From positions 1 to 40,177 of the forward strand of contig NKJD01000030.1 in assembly GCA_002256385.1 (NCBI GenBank): a DNA stretch of 40,177 nt, written 5' to 3'. Positions 1 to 9,365 of the stretch are shown here, in pieces. The notes beneath the pieces are model-generated. The model saw only the letters and a program-made list of their open reading frames with translations. It was not told where the DNA came from and searched no databases. Every line of letters starts with the position of its first letter. The stretch's first letter is position 1. Position numbers and translations under genes: made by a program. The DNA is from Flavobacterium sp. BFFFF2. Its GTDB lineage: Bacteria > Bacteroidota > Bacteroidia > Flavobacteriales > Flavobacteriaceae.

Positions 1-108
1 TTTATGATCAAACAACTAAAATCAGTTTTTATAAAAGCTAACCTAGAACTAAACAGCGGAAAATATCTCAGCAAAGAAGCATTCATCAATCAATTAAATG
101 TTGCTTGA
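1..108 (+). CDS. C-terminal end of an unknown protein (partial)
   Basis: An open frame runs from the first base of the window to a TGA at 106-108 and gives the last 35 residues of a protein that begins outside the window. The tail is lysine- and leucine-rich with no domain I recognise. Its stop overlaps the TTG start of the next gene (TTGA), which is typical of translationally coupled genes, so it probably belongs to the same operon as the PAS kinase. I assign no function. Confidence 0.5.
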   Translation, partial: FMIKQLKSVFIKANLELNSGKYLSKEAFINQLNVA

Positions 109-2690
109 GTTTTTCAGCAGACCCTAAGTATTTGTTTGATAATGCCCCGCAACCCATGATGATGTGGGAGTTTGACACACTAAAGATATTAGATGTGAAC
201 AAAAAGGCAAGCCAAGTTTATGGCTATACAAAAGACGAATTTACCCAACTAAATATCAAACAAATTCGCCCAGAAGAAGATATTCCATTGATAGAAGATG
301 CAACGAAGAATCTAGAAAGCTATGGTGTTGAACATAAAAGGGTATGGAGGCACTTAAAGAAAAATGGCGCGTTGATGTTTGTGGAAGTGATTGCACATGT
401 TTTTGAACTAAATGGCAAACTGGTTTCCATCACTCACATGCAAGATGTTACCGAAAGTTTAAAGGCAGAAGAAAAACTAAGATTATCAGATTATATTATT
501 CAAAAAACCACCACCGCAATATATCTTGTAAGGTCCGATGGATCAATATATGATTTTAACGAAGCAGCATATACAATGCTTGGTTATACAAAAGAAGAAT
601 TTGCAATGCTTCATCAAATGGATCTCGATCCTACTTTAAATTTAACCAAAATAGCGGAAGGGTTTGAAGAATTAAGGAGAGAAGGTACCGCAAGTTTTCT
701 AGCCAAGATTGTTAAAAAGAGTGGGGCACTAATAGATGTAGAAATAACCTCGAGCTTTATTGATTATGATGGAATAAAATTGAAATGTTCATTTGTTACT
801 GATATCACAGAGAAGAAAAATGTAGAAATCAAACTGATTGAAAATGAAATCTATCTGCGTAGCATTTTAGACAACGAGCCCGAATGCGTAAAAGTGCTCA
901 ACGTCAAAGGCGAATTACTATCAATGAATCCGGCCGGGCTTGCTATGATAGAAGCTGACAATGAGCAACAGGTATTGGGCCACCGGATGACCGATTTGGT
1001 GAATAAAAAATACCAGTTAGGCTTTAACAGATTGAGTAAAGAAGTTTTCAAAGGCAATGCTGGCACCTTTGAATTTGAAATGACCAGCTTAAAAGGAAGC
1101 CAACGCTGGTTGGAAACGCATGCTGTTCCGCTGAAAGATTCAACAGGAGAAATAGTAAAACTCTTGGGAGTTACCCGCGATATTACGGACCGTAAAAAAG
1201 CCGAAGACGATAAAAAGCAACTTACTAATCGTTTGCTTTTGGCAACAAAAAGCGCACAGTTAGGAATATGGGAGTGGGATTTAGAAAGTAAGACTGTGTT
1301 TTTTGATCAGGGGATGTGTCGAATTTATGGGATGTCTGAAAATGAATTTAAAGCAGATTATGACCGATGGATTACAAGGTTGCACGACGAAGACCGAGAA
1401 AAAATAGATAACGAGATTCAGCTAGCTATTACAAATAAGAAAGATTATCATACTGAATTCAGGATTGTATGGGATGATCATTCGATCCACTACATAAGGG
1501 CATCTGGAATTGTTGAAAATGTGGATGGGAAGCCAAAACGCATGATTGGCGTGAATTGGGATGTAACTAAAGAAAAAGAGAAAGTTCAGCATCTTAAATT
1601 GTTAGAATCTGTTATTATAAATTCTAAGGATAGCATTTTAATAACCGAAGCAGAACCATTTGATAAACCTGGACCAAAAATATTGTTTGTAAATCCGGCC
1701 TTTACACTAATGACGGGCTATACGCCAGAAGAAGTCATTGGCAAGACACCAAGGATATTGCAAAATGAAGATACCGAAAGAGAAGAATTAGACAAACTGC
1801 GTGTTGCCATGAAAAATTGGGAATCTGCAGAAATAACAGTATCGAACACGAGGAAAAATGGGGAGAAGTTTTGGAATAACTTCAGTATGACTCCTGTGGC
1901 AGACGAAAAAGGTTGGTTTACTCATTGGATCGCTGTTGAACGCGATGTGACCAAAGACAAGGAGACTGCCTTAGAAAAGGAAAGAATGATGAAGGAACTG
2001 CTAGAGAATAACTTAGAGTTAAAACAATTTAGTTATATCACGACTCATAACCTGAGAGCGCCTCTTACAAATCTCATTTTAATTTGTAAGTTGCTAAACC
2101 CAGAAAAAATTGAAGACCCATCTACATTACAATTGATAGAGGCCTTCAAAACATCAACCGATCAATTAAATGATACATTAAACGACCTTATCAATGTACT
2201 GATCGTAAAAGAAAAAACCGACCTTAAGTTAGAAGAATTGTCTTTCGAAGAAATACTCACTAAGGTGAAAGAATCCATTTCTGAAACAATGAGCAACAGC
2301 AAGGCGGTCATAGAAGCTGATTTTTCTGCGATGCAAACCGTACCCTTTACCAAGATTTATTTAGAAAGTATCTTTTTAAATCTAATAACAAATTCAATCA
2401 GATACCGCCATCCTGACAGGCCTCCCATAATTAAAATAAAAACTACCATAGATGCAGCTGGCATAACCAAACTTATTTTTTCAGACAATGGAATAGGGAT
2501 GGATATGTCTCGAGTAAAGAACAAGATATTTGGTTTTCACCAACGGTTCCATAATAATGCAGATAGTAAAGGGATCGGATTGTTCCTTATTAAATCGCAA
2601 ATAAATGCTTTGAAAGGAGACATAGAAGTGGATAGCCAATTGAACATCGGAACAACCTTTAAAATAATTTTCAAAAAAGCAATAAAATGA
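105..2690 (+). CDS. soluble multi-PAS sensor histidine kinase
   Basis: An 861-residue kinase with about five PAS/PAC units at residues 8-120, 125-240, 250-365, 375-495 and 505-635, then a HisKA-like helix with the H-box HNLRAPL (phospho-acceptor His 648) and a HATPase domain to the C-terminus. The ATPase shows the N-box NLITNSIRYR, the G1 box DNGIGMD and the G2 stretch KGIGLFLIK. I see no signal peptide or membrane helix, so it should sense in the cytoplasm. The TTG start overlaps the upstream stop and places the first PAS fold right at the N-terminus; the first ATG would cut into that fold. Its stop overlaps the start of the receiver gene (ATGA), so the two are likely partners. The signal is unknown. 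Confidence 0.9.
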   Translation: MSFSADPKYLFDNAPQPMMMWEFDTLKILDVNKKASQVYGYTKDEFTQLNIKQIRPEEDIPLIEDATKNLESYGVEHKRVWRHLKKNGALMFVEVIAHVFELNGKLVSITHMQDVTESLKAEEKLRLSDYIIQKTTTAIYLVRSDGSIYDFNEAAYTMLGYTKEEFAMLHQMDLDPTLNLTKIAEGFEELRREGTASFLAKIVKKSGALIDVEITSSFIDYDGIKLKCSFVTDITEKKNVEIKLIENEIYLRSILDNEPECVKVLNVKGELLSMNPAGLAMIEADNEQQVLGHRMTDLVNKKYQLGFNRLSKEVFKGNAGTFEFEMTSLKGSQRWLETHAVPLKDSTGEIVKLLGVTRDITDRKKAEDDKKQLTNRLLLATKSAQLGIWEWDLESKTVFFDQGMCRIYGMSENEFKADYDRWITRLHDEDREKIDNEIQLAITNKKDYHTEFRIVWDDHSIHYIRASGIVENVDGKPKRMIGVNWDVTKEKEKVQHLKLLESVIINSKDSILITEAEPFDKPGPKILFVNPAFTLMTGYTPEEVIGKTPRILQNEDTEREELDKLRVAMKNWESAEITVSNTRKNGEKFWNNFSMTPVADEKGWFTHWIAVERDVTKDKETALEKERMMKELLENNLELKQFSYITTHNLRAPLTNLILICKLLNPEKIEDPSTLQLIEAFKTSTDQLNDTLNDLINVLIVKEKTDLKLEELSFEEILTKVKESISETMSNSKAVIEADFSAMQTVPFTKIYLESIFLNLITNSIRYRHPDRPPIIKIKTTIDAAGITKLIFSDNGIGMDMSRVKNKIFGFHQRFHNNADSKGIGLFLIKSQINALKGDIEVDSQLNIGTTFKIIFKKAIK

Positions 2691-3094
2691 TCAAAACGGT
2701 TTTAATAATTGAAGATGACTTAGTGACCATGTTTTTGAATAGGCACCTATTAGAACAAGATCATTTCTGTGAAAACATCATTGAAGCAACCAGCGGAGAT
2801 GAAGCATTATCAATATTTGAAAAAATAAAAAAAGGAGATCTCCCTCCGGATCATTTGCCCGAAATAATACTCTTAGATTTGAACATGCCAGTGATGGATG
2901 GGTGGGAATTCTTTGAAAATTTTATAAATCAGTTTCCCGAATTTGTGACTAAAACAAAAATCTTCATCCTTTCTTCAAGTACAGATCCCAAAGACCAAGA
3001 AAGAGCAATTAACGATCCGAATATTGCAGCCTACTTATCGAAGCCACTAGATGCTGATGAACATTTTACTATAATTAAAACCTTTATTGGCTAA
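2687..3094 (+). CDS. single-domain response regulator (CheY/Rcp-like receiver)
   Basis: A 135-residue stand-alone receiver domain. The acidic pair is E9-D10-D11, the phospho-acceptor is Asp 64 in LLDLNMP, and the conserved lysine is K119 in YLSKP. There is no output domain, so it must act by protein contact or as a phosphorelay intermediate. Its ATG overlaps the stop of the PAS kinase (ATGA), which strongly suggests that this kinase phosphorylates it. An inserted loop before the phospho-acceptor (about residues 48-58) is common in the Rcp-like receivers paired with PAS kinases. Confidence 0.92.
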   Translation: MIKTVLIIEDDLVTMFLNRHLLEQDHFCENIIEATSGDEALSIFEKIKKGDLPPDHLPEIILLDLNMPVMDGWEFFENFINQFPEFVTKTKIFILSSSTDPKDQERAINDPNIAAYLSKPLDADEHFTIIKTFIG

Positions 3095-3159
3095 ACAATA
3101 GAGAAAATTTTTGATAGGAAAGTAAGTTATAATTGTTATTTTGCGGTCAAATCAGAAGT

Positions 3160-4761
3160 ATGTTTCGAACTACAGTTGGGCTTATTTGTTTGGTGCTTTG
3201 TGTGGCCTCATGCGCACGCAGAGGAAGCATTTATGGAGGTGACAAAGATACGTTGGCGCCAAAAATACTGAGGGTGAACCCACCAGAGAAATCGCTTCAT
3301 TTTCAGGCGAAAGAAATTCATTTTTATTTGGATGAATACATCACCTTAAAAGATTTCGACAAGCAATTTGTTGCCTCGCCCCCGTTGCGGAACAAGCCCG
3401 ATATTTCCCCGCAGTCATTGGCATCAAAAGAAATTATTCTGAAATTGCGCGACACGCTGGAGCCCAATACCACTTATAGTTTTAACTTTGGAAAGAGCAT
3501 TCAAGACAACAGCGAAGGGAATCAACTTAAGTCGTATACTTACGTATGTTCAACGGGCGACAAAATTGACTCTTTGAAACTCAAAGTGCAGGTTCAAGAC
3601 GCCTATCAAAAAAAGACCGACTCCTATATCACCATTGCCTTGTTTGCTGAAAATGAAAAATGGAGTGACTCCATCATTTACAAGCAAAAACCGTTGTATA
3701 TCGGAAACACCCTTGATTCGGCTTCCAATGTGACTTTGCAAAATTTAAAAGCTGGTAAATACCGATTAATTGCGCTAAAAGACCAGAACGGTGACTTGAA
3801 ATTTACGCCAAAAACGGACCTCATTGGGTTTCATGGAAAAACAATCCAATTGCCCTCAGACTCATTGTACTCCTTGAGGGTGTTCAAAGAAAAACAACTC
3901 ATGAAGCCTAAAGCCCCCACGCCAGAAGCAGCTCAAAAATACCTTTTGGGTTACGAGGGAAATTGGCCTTCTTCGGTAAAAATTAACATAAAAAACAAGG
4001 AGCAAACCACAGATGCAATTTGGTCAAAAGTGCCCAAAAAAGATTCCATCTATGTGTGGGTTCCAAAAGTTGAAACAGATAGTTTGTCCTTGGAATTGGC
4101 GTATGAAAACACCTTGCAGAAGTACCGAGTGCCCATTAAAAAAATGGCCCGTGACAGTTTACAAATCAAAAGCCCTTCGGTGTCTAACTTGCCGTTAAAG
4201 AGTCCTATTATCATTGAATCAAATGTCCCTTTAATAAAAAATGACCCCAAACTTTTTGTGTTAACAAACAAGAAGGGGACGGTGTTGCCATTTAAAACGG
4301 TGGAGAAGCCAGAAAGCTTGTCGCTCGAACTGTTTTTTGAATCAGAAGAATCTGAAAAATACCAACTTAAAATGTTTCCTGGGGCGGTTCAAGATTGGTA
4401 TAACCGAACCAATGACACGCTGAAGTTTACATTTGAAACCAGGGCTTTATCAAATTATGGGAATTTAAAAATAAATTTTAAATCGGTTGAATCCAAAAAG
4501 CTGTTGGTTGAATTGACCAATGAAAAAGGAGAAACATTGTATTTGGCTCCACTGAAAAGCAGCCAAGTTGAATTTTCCAACATTGAACCTGCCACCTACA
4601 CAGTGCGGATCATTGAAGATATAAACGACAATGGCCAATGGGATACAGGAAGCTTTTTAGACAACCGCCAACCTGAACCAGTGTATTATTTCCCTACCAC
4701 ATTAGATGTAAGAGCCAATTGGGATGTGGAACAAACCATCGATTTCTTACAACTGCATTGA
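3160..4761 (+). CDS. Ig-like (Big_5 type) outer lipoprotein
   Basis: A 533-residue predicted lipoprotein. After a hydrophobic stretch the lipobox reads VASC, so the mature protein would start at that Cys. Residues about 30-135 match the Big_5/SbsA-like Ig fold common in Bacteroidota lipoproteins (NPPEKSLHF, then a strand-rich region ending in TYSFNFGKSIQDN); the rest is beta-rich, with an EDINDNGQWDTG motif near the end. I chose the ATG at 3160. An in-frame TTG at 3133 lies just before a promoter-like TATTTTG at 3137-3143, so it is unlikely to be translated. The role is unknown; surface or cell-envelope placement is inferred. Confidence 0.8.
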   Translation: MFRTTVGLICLVLCVASCARRGSIYGGDKDTLAPKILRVNPPEKSLHFQAKEIHFYLDEYITLKDFDKQFVASPPLRNKPDISPQSLASKEIILKLRDTLEPNTTYSFNFGKSIQDNSEGNQLKSYTYVCSTGDKIDSLKLKVQVQDAYQKKTDSYITIALFAENEKWSDSIIYKQKPLYIGNTLDSASNVTLQNLKAGKYRLIALKDQNGDLKFTPKTDLIGFHGKTIQLPSDSLYSLRVFKEKQLMKPKAPTPEAAQKYLLGYEGNWPSSVKINIKNKEQTTDAIWSKVPKKDSIYVWVPKVETDSLSLELAYENTLQKYRVPIKKMARDSLQIKSPSVSNLPLKSPIIIESNVPLIKNDPKLFVLTNKKGTVLPFKTVEKPESLSLELFFESEESEKYQLKMFPGAVQDWYNRTNDTLKFTFETRALSNYGNLKINFKSVESKKLLVELTNEKGETLYLAPLKSSQVEFSNIEPATYTVRIIEDINDNGQWDTGSFLDNRQPEPVYYFPTTLDVRANWDVEQTIDFLQLH

Positions 4762-4771
4762 GTAAGGAAGC

Positions 4772-5047
4772 TTATAATATTTGAGCAGAAAGTCCTGCTG
4801 CCAACAATTTAAGGCAACGGGGTTTAAGGTCGTCAAAAGCACCTGTTTTAACGGCACATTTGCCATTGTAATGCACAATCAAAGCACATTGCTCCGCTTG
4901 TTCTGGTTCATGATCGCACACCGCAATTAAGGTGTCAATGACGTGGTCAAAAGTATTTACCTCGTCGTTAAACAACACGATTTCATAAGGGGTTACCACC
5001 TGTTCTTTAACAACAACTTCTTCTAAAGTTTCCACTTGATTCATCAT
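4772..5047 (-). CDS. clpS: ATP-dependent Clp protease adaptor ClpS
   Basis: A 91-residue ClpS adaptor, which delivers N-degron substrates to ClpA/ClpC for degradation. The family signature NDEVNTFDHVID sits near residue 27, followed by the helical core with H46-E47-P48 and the GKCAVKTG turn. It has the usual ClpS length with a short flexible N-terminal tail. It lies 10 bp downstream of prmA and is the last gene of the minus-strand cluster. Two adjacent ATG codons could start it; the first is used here. It converges with the Ig-like lipoprotein gene across 10 bp, and I see no clear terminator between them. Confidence 0.93.
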   Translation of the reverse strand: MMNQVETLEEVVVKEQVVTPYEIVLFNDEVNTFDHVIDTLIAVCDHEPEQAEQCALIVHYNGKCAVKTGAFDDLKPRCLKLLAAGLSAQIL

Positions 5048-5057
5048 AATTAAGGGG

Positions 5058-5897
5058 TTAATTGTTAAAACTAAATTGCAAACCAGCCCAATTGTTGCGG
5101 TTTTTGGCGTTTTGTAAAGTCAAACCAAATGAAGTACAACATGCCTCGATGGCCGCTACATCTTCTTGGTAAAACCCACTCAACAACAAAGTGCCTTTCG
5201 GAAGTAAAGCACGACAATAAACGGCCATATCTTGGAGTAAGATATTTCTATTAATGTTCGCTATAATCACTTCAAATGTTTCGTTGCCAATGGCCGAGGC
5301 ATCGCCCAACACCACTTGAATTTCTGTGCAATGGTTCCGTTCGGCATTCTCTTGGGCATTGAGAAAGCACCATTCATCGTTGTCAATGGCCATGACAGGT
5401 TTAGCCCCTTTTTTGGCAGCCAAAATAGCCAAGACTGCTGTGCCTGAACCCATGTCAAGTGTTTTTTTATTGTTCAATTCCAATTCCAATAAAAACTGAA
5501 CCATCATGTGAGTGGTTTCGTGATGACCTGTTCCAAAACTCATTTTGGGCTCAATGATGATGTCGTAGGTAGACTCATTGGCCGGGTGAAATGGCGCACG
5601 AATGTGGCACACACCATCGACCATAATGGGCTCAAAATGCGATTCCCACGCCTCGTTCCAGTTGACTGGCGCGATGGTTTCTTGCGTGTATTCAATGCGA
5701 AAAGCAGGATCAGAAAGAATATCTATTTCATTTAAAATTAGAGGATCAAAATCGGCGGTTGGTATATAGGCATGCAAGCCCGTTTCCGTTTCTTCAAAAC
5801 TCTCAAATGGAAATTCGGCCAATTGGGCCAGTAAAATATCGGCACCCGGTTCTCTGGGTTCCACAGTAAAATATACAGCAGTATAAGCTTGAACCAT
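5058..5897 (-). CDS. prmA: ribosomal protein L11 methyltransferase
   Basis: PrmA uses S-adenosylmethionine to trimethylate ribosomal protein L11. The 279-residue protein has an N-terminal substrate-recognition domain (residues 1-100), a linker with FGTGHHETT, SAM-binding motif I LDMGSGTAVLAI and the catalytic-loop motif IANINRNIL. The ATG at 5897 (MVQAY) lies one base after the stop of the upstream gene (TAAcATG) and fits the known N-terminus; an upstream in-frame start would overlap the neighbour and add seven unsupported residues. It sits between a small secreted protein and clpS in one transcription unit. Confidence 0.93.
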   Translation of the reverse strand: MVQAYTAVYFTVEPREPGADILLAQLAEFPFESFEETETGLHAYIPTADFDPLILNEIDILSDPAFRIEYTQETIAPVNWNEAWESHFEPIMVDGVCHIRAPFHPANESTYDIIIEPKMSFGTGHHETTHMMVQFLLELELNNKKTLDMGSGTAVLAILAAKKGAKPVMAIDNDEWCFLNAQENAERNHCTEIQVVLGDASAIGNETFEVIIANINRNILLQDMAVYCRALLPKGTLLLSGFYQEDVAAIEACCTSFGLTLQNAKNRNNWAGLQFSFNN

Positions 5898-5898
5898 G

Positions 5899-6345
5899 TT
5901 ATTTTTTGTAATTATCAATGGCAGTTATATGAAAGACAAAAAACTTCCTATATCGGATGTCATCGGCCTCAAAAGAATAAGTTACCGTGTTTTCTTTTGG
6001 GTTGTACAAGAGCCGGCTGCGCATGACTTTGTTGCGCAATGACCATATTCCTTGGTCATTGTCAGGTCCGTCCAGTCTGTATTCATAAATGGATCCATGA
6101 TAGAGCCTTGCAGTCCCGTTATCAACCAAACTCAATGTCACATAGCCATTGGTTTTAGATCCAATTTCACGCAAGTCAATCAGGCTGTGTTCATATTCGG
6201 TTTCGTGCAATTCGTATTTGCCTTTTTCTTCGCTCCAAATAAAATACTCACGACTGTCCGAAGTAAAACGGGTTTGGTTATCAAGCTGTGACCAAGCATT
6301 AATGGCAAGCAGCATGACACTAAAAAAGAACATTTTTTTTAACAT
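5899..6345 (-). CDS. small secreted protein of unknown function
   Basis: A 148-residue protein with a clear signal peptide (lysines, then FFFSVMLLAINAWS, cleavage probably just before QLDNQ). The mature part is rich in charged and aromatic residues and looks all-beta. I recognise no family. It lies 11 bp after tpiA and one base before prmA, so it is co-transcribed with housekeeping genes, but its position gives no functional clue. Confidence 0.7.
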   Translation of the reverse strand: MLKKMFFFSVMLLAINAWSQLDNQTRFTSDSREYFIWSEEKGKYELHETEYEHSLIDLREIGSKTNGYVTLSLVDNGTARLYHGSIYEYRLDGPDNDQGIWSLRNKVMRSRLLYNPKENTVTYSFEADDIRYRKFFVFHITAIDNYKK

Positions 6346-6356
6346 AATGATTGTGT

Positions 6357-7112
6357 TTATTCAACTCCTCGAACAATGCCGACAAAGTCTGTTGCTTTTA
6401 ATGAGGCCCCGCCAATTAAGCCGCCATCCACGTCGGGCTTGGCAAAAATTTCGGCAGCATTATCTGGTTTAACACTACCTCCGTACAAAATGGATACTTG
6501 GTTTGCAATGTCTTCACTGTAAGTTTTAGCCACCAATTGGCGGATAAATTGGTGCATTTCTTGGGCTTGCTCAGGGCTTGCTGTTTCGCCCGTTCCAATA
6601 GCCCAAACAGGTTCGTAAGCCAAAATTACAGATTCCCATTGCGCTGCATCTATGTGAAACAAGCCATTTTGCAATTGGGAGGCCACCACATCAAAATGGG
6701 TGTTTGCTTTTCGATCGGCCAATTCTTCGCCAAAGCAAAATATAATTTGCAAGGAATGTTGCAAAGCGGTATTTACTTTTTCAGCTAATTTTTGATCGGT
6801 TTCACCAAAAAAAGCACGGCGCTCTGAGTGCCCTAAAATGACATGACCTACGCCAATGTTGGTTAGCATTGAAGCTGAAATTTCACCTGTAAAGGCGCCA
6901 TTTTCGGCCTGGTGCATATTTTGAGCAGCCACTGCAATATTGGACTCGCCTACTTCTTGCACTGCGGTCATTAAATTAACAAAAGGCGGTGCAATAATAA
7001 TTTGCGCTTTGACTTCACTCGGAAGCATTTCTATTAATTCATGAATGAGCTGGCTAGTTTCGGCCGCATTTTTGTTCATTTTCCAGTTTCCAGCAACAAT
7101 TGATAATCTCAT
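6357..7112 (-). CDS. tpiA: triosephosphate isomerase
   Basis: Interconverts glyceraldehyde-3-phosphate and dihydroxyacetone phosphate in glycolysis. The 251-residue length is normal for the family. Visible signatures are AGNWKMN with the substrate-binding Asn and Lys, ILGHSERR with the catalytic His, the active-site AYEPVWAIGTG with the catalytic Glu and loop 6, and the phosphate-binding GGSVKPDN and DGGLIGGASL. Its start overlaps the stop of the thioredoxin-like lipoprotein gene by four bases (ATGA), so the two are translationally coupled. Confidence 0.97.
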   Translation of the reverse strand: MRLSIVAGNWKMNKNAAETSQLIHELIEMLPSEVKAQIIIAPPFVNLMTAVQEVGESNIAVAAQNMHQAENGAFTGEISASMLTNIGVGHVILGHSERRAFFGETDQKLAEKVNTALQHSLQIIFCFGEELADRKANTHFDVVASQLQNGLFHIDAAQWESVILAYEPVWAIGTGETASPEQAQEMHQFIRQLVAKTYSEDIANQVSILYGGSVKPDNAAEIFAKPDVDGGLIGGASLKATDFVGIVRGVE

Positions 7113-7615
7113 GGTTTTGCTTGTTTAATAAGTGCTTCTAATTCTTTAGTGTCTTTTTCGGTGGCATAATATTTCAATATGGTCCCATTTTGATCTAGTA
7201 AAATATATCTTGGGATCCAATCTAAATCAATGGTTTTGCCCCAAGCTCCTTGCATGCCATCGGGTGCCCAATAATGAATTCCTTGCAATTGGTGCTTTTC
7301 GATGCCTGCTTGCCATTTGTCAAATGATTTATCCATGGATACATACACAAATTGCATGTCAGGATGACCTTTTTTGAGGTCTTTAACCCACGGCATCGCT
7401 TTGACACAATCGCTGCACCAAGAGGCCCAAACTTCAATTAAAGTGACTTTTCCAGCTGCCTTTTGAATAATTTGACCAAACGGTAATTCAGCATGATCGG
7501 TTGCTGTCAATTTTTGGCTTAATGCATTTTCTGTAAACATTTTTAACTCTTTTTTCTGGCATGACCCCTCTAAAATAAAAAGCATAGCAGCCAAAATCAA
7601 TAGGTATTTTTTCAT
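7109..7615 (-). CDS. thioredoxin-like (TlpA/ResA-type) lipoprotein
   Basis: A 168-residue thioredoxin-fold protein with the redox motif WASWCSDC, followed by the conserved DWIPRYILLDQNG with the cis-proline. The N-terminus MKKYLLILAAMLFILEGSC reads as a lipoprotein signal with lipobox EGSC, so it should sit on the periplasmic face of a membrane. Proteins of this type reduce or shuffle disulfides, for example in cytochrome maturation. It lies downstream of a MauE/thioredoxin membrane protein, which suggests that the two form an electron-transfer pair, and it overlaps tpiA. Confidence 0.87.
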   Translation of the reverse strand: MKKYLLILAAMLFILEGSCQKKELKMFTENALSQKLTATDHAELPFGQIIQKAAGKVTLIEVWASWCSDCVKAMPWVKDLKKGHPDMQFVYVSMDKSFDKWQAGIEKHQLQGIHYWAPDGMQGAWGKTIDLDWIPRYILLDQNGTILKYYATEKDTKELEALIKQAKP

Positions 7616-7672
7616 TTTAGGTTTAAATTTTAAGCCGATCCATATTGAATCTATGTCAATTTGATAAAACGA

Positions 7673-8785
7673 TTATTTGATAGCTGGTAATTCTTGAAAT
7701 GTTTTAAGCATGAGTGATTTATAATCATCTACCATAAATTTATGCTCATTGATCCCGTAATAGCATTTGATTTCTTGGCCATTCCAAAGGTATTTAACCA
7801 CTGGGGTGTCTTTTCCACGGCCCAATTGTTTCCAAAATGCAATCACATCAATAATACGGTATGGATATTGGGCTCCTGCTTCTTTAAAGAAATTGGGAAT
7901 TAAATCGGTTTCTTCATCCATAAATATAATGGAAATGGGCGGTGTCGATTTATTTTTACTCCGTAATTCGGTTAATTCTTTGGCAGCTTGTCGGCAATGA
8001 TCGCACCCTGGTACAAAAAAGCAAAGGGTTTGACGGCCCTTGTCAATGGAGGTAAAAAAGTTGGCATAGCCCGATTTTTTTTGAGTGGGTTCTTTAGGTT
8101 TATCTTCCACAACTGCAGCACTTTCTGCCATCGTTTTTTTAATTGTATCGGCAGTTGGCTGTTGCTGGGCGGCCATTGGTTCTGCGTCTTGGGAAGGCTT
8201 GGCAAGAGAATCGGTTGTTGTTGCAGGAACCTCTGCTGGATCGGCAATTAAACTGGACGACTGTTTAATAGGTGCAATCATGTAAATAGACAATATGCTT
8301 GCTAAAGTGATTGACGTAATTAACCAAAAGTTATGGTTGCGTTCGTTGTTTTTAGGGATTAGTACCAACAAAACAATGATTAACAACATACCCACCACAT
8401 TTTTAATAATAGCCTCAATAGGGGTCATTGGTAACAAACTGCCAAAGCAACCACAATTGCCGGTATTGCCCCCATAAACAAACGATTGTACCGTTAAATG
8501 AATGGTAAAAATGAGTAGCATGAAAAAGGTGGAAGGGATGATGAATTTGCGTAAAAAATGCGATTGCAACAATAAAATCCCCAAGGCGAATTCAATACCA
8601 ATTAAGGTGCGCGAAAAGTAAGCTGCCATCTGTTCAGAAAAACCCATTGGATAAAGCTGATTGAACTCAAAAGTGGAGATGGCGAAATACGGTGAGGGGT
8701 ACAATTTACTAGCAGCCGACACCAAAAACAAAGCAGACAAAACGATTCGAATGAATCCGGGGGCATAATGTTTGATGTTTTCCAT
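7673..8785 (-). CDS. MauE/DoxX-like membrane protein with C-terminal thioredoxin-like domain
   Basis: A 370-residue protein. The N-terminal half has four or five membrane helices of the MauE/DoxX type (FIRIVLSALFLVSAASKLYP at the start) and the cysteine pair NCGCFG that marks MauE-like redox proteins. A further helix and a low-complexity Ala/Pro/Thr/Gln linker (residues about 185-240) lead to a thioredoxin-like domain with FVPGCDHCRQA. The arrangement suggests that reducing power passes from the membrane cysteines to the periplasmic CxxC. It starts 5 bp after the DUF1599 gene, and the thioredoxin-like lipoprotein follows 57 bp downstream. The partner protein is unknown. Confidence 0.8.
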   Translation of the reverse strand: MENIKHYAPGFIRIVLSALFLVSAASKLYPSPYFAISTFEFNQLYPMGFSEQMAAYFSRTLIGIEFALGILLLQSHFLRKFIIPSTFFMLLIFTIHLTVQSFVYGGNTGNCGCFGSLLPMTPIEAIIKNVVGMLLIIVLLVLIPKNNERNHNFWLITSITLASILSIYMIAPIKQSSSLIADPAEVPATTTDSLAKPSQDAEPMAAQQQPTADTIKKTMAESAAVVEDKPKEPTQKKSGYANFFTSIDKGRQTLCFFVPGCDHCRQAAKELTELRSKNKSTPPISIIFMDEETDLIPNFFKEAGAQYPYRIIDVIAFWKQLGRGKDTPVVKYLWNGQEIKCYYGINEHKFMVDDYKSLMLKTFQELPAIK

Positions 8786-8790
8786 ATGTT

Positions 8791-9342
8791 TTAATTTTTT
8801 ATTGGAAATGCGTTAAGGTGGATAAGGGCAAACACGGCATAGTTCATCATGTCTTGGTAATTGGCTTCAACCCCTTCAGAAGCGAGTGTTTTCCCTTTGT
8901 TATCCTCTATTTGTTTGACTCTTAATAATTTTTGTAAAATGAGATCCGTCAAAGACGATACCCGCATGTCGCGCCAAGCTTCGCCATAATCATGGTTTTT
9001 GGCTTCCATTAATTGTTTTGTCTTGACGGCCAATTGATCGTACCAAACTAAAGCATCCATGGCGTTCATATCGGGTTGATCAGCGACACCTACAGCCAAC
9101 TGAATTTGGGCAATAATGGCATAATTGATAATTCCAATAAATTCTGGCACCTCGTCTTCGGCTACTTTTCGGATCGTATTAATTTGCAAACTGCGAATGC
9201 GTTGCGCTTTAATAAAAATCTGATCGGTTAACGATGGCAAACGCATAATGCGCCAAGCAGTGCCGTAATCCTGGAGTTTCATTTCGAACAAATTGCGGCA
9301 AGCTGTTAGTACGGCGTCGTATTGCTGAGAGGTGGTGGTCAT
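8791..9342 (-). CDS. DUF1599 (Nmad1-type) tandem-repeat protein
   Basis: A 183-residue protein built from two related halves. Residues about 8-75 (QDYGTAWRIMRLPSLTDQI) and 105-175 (HDYGEAWRDMRVSSLTDLI) share the YGxAWRxMRxxSLTD signature of DUF1599, a family grouped by others among nucleotide-modification-associated domains. The double form is common in Bacteroidota. It heads the minus-strand cluster through clpS and has its own -7 element just upstream. The biochemical role is not established. Confidence 0.85.
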   Translation of the reverse strand: MTTTSQQYDAVLTACRNLFEMKLQDYGTAWRIMRLPSLTDQIFIKAQRIRSLQINTIRKVAEDEVPEFIGIINYAIIAQIQLAVGVADQPDMNAMDALVWYDQLAVKTKQLMEAKNHDYGEAWRDMRVSSLTDLILQKLLRVKQIEDNKGKTLASEGVEANYQDMMNYAVFALIHLNAFPIKN

Positions 9343-9365
9343 AAAACTATTTCACTAAAACGCAT

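Noticed and set aside
3133..3159. Upstream TTG start for the Ig-like lipoprotein
   Set aside because: It would put polar residues ahead of the lipoprotein signal and overlaps a promoter-like TATTTTG.
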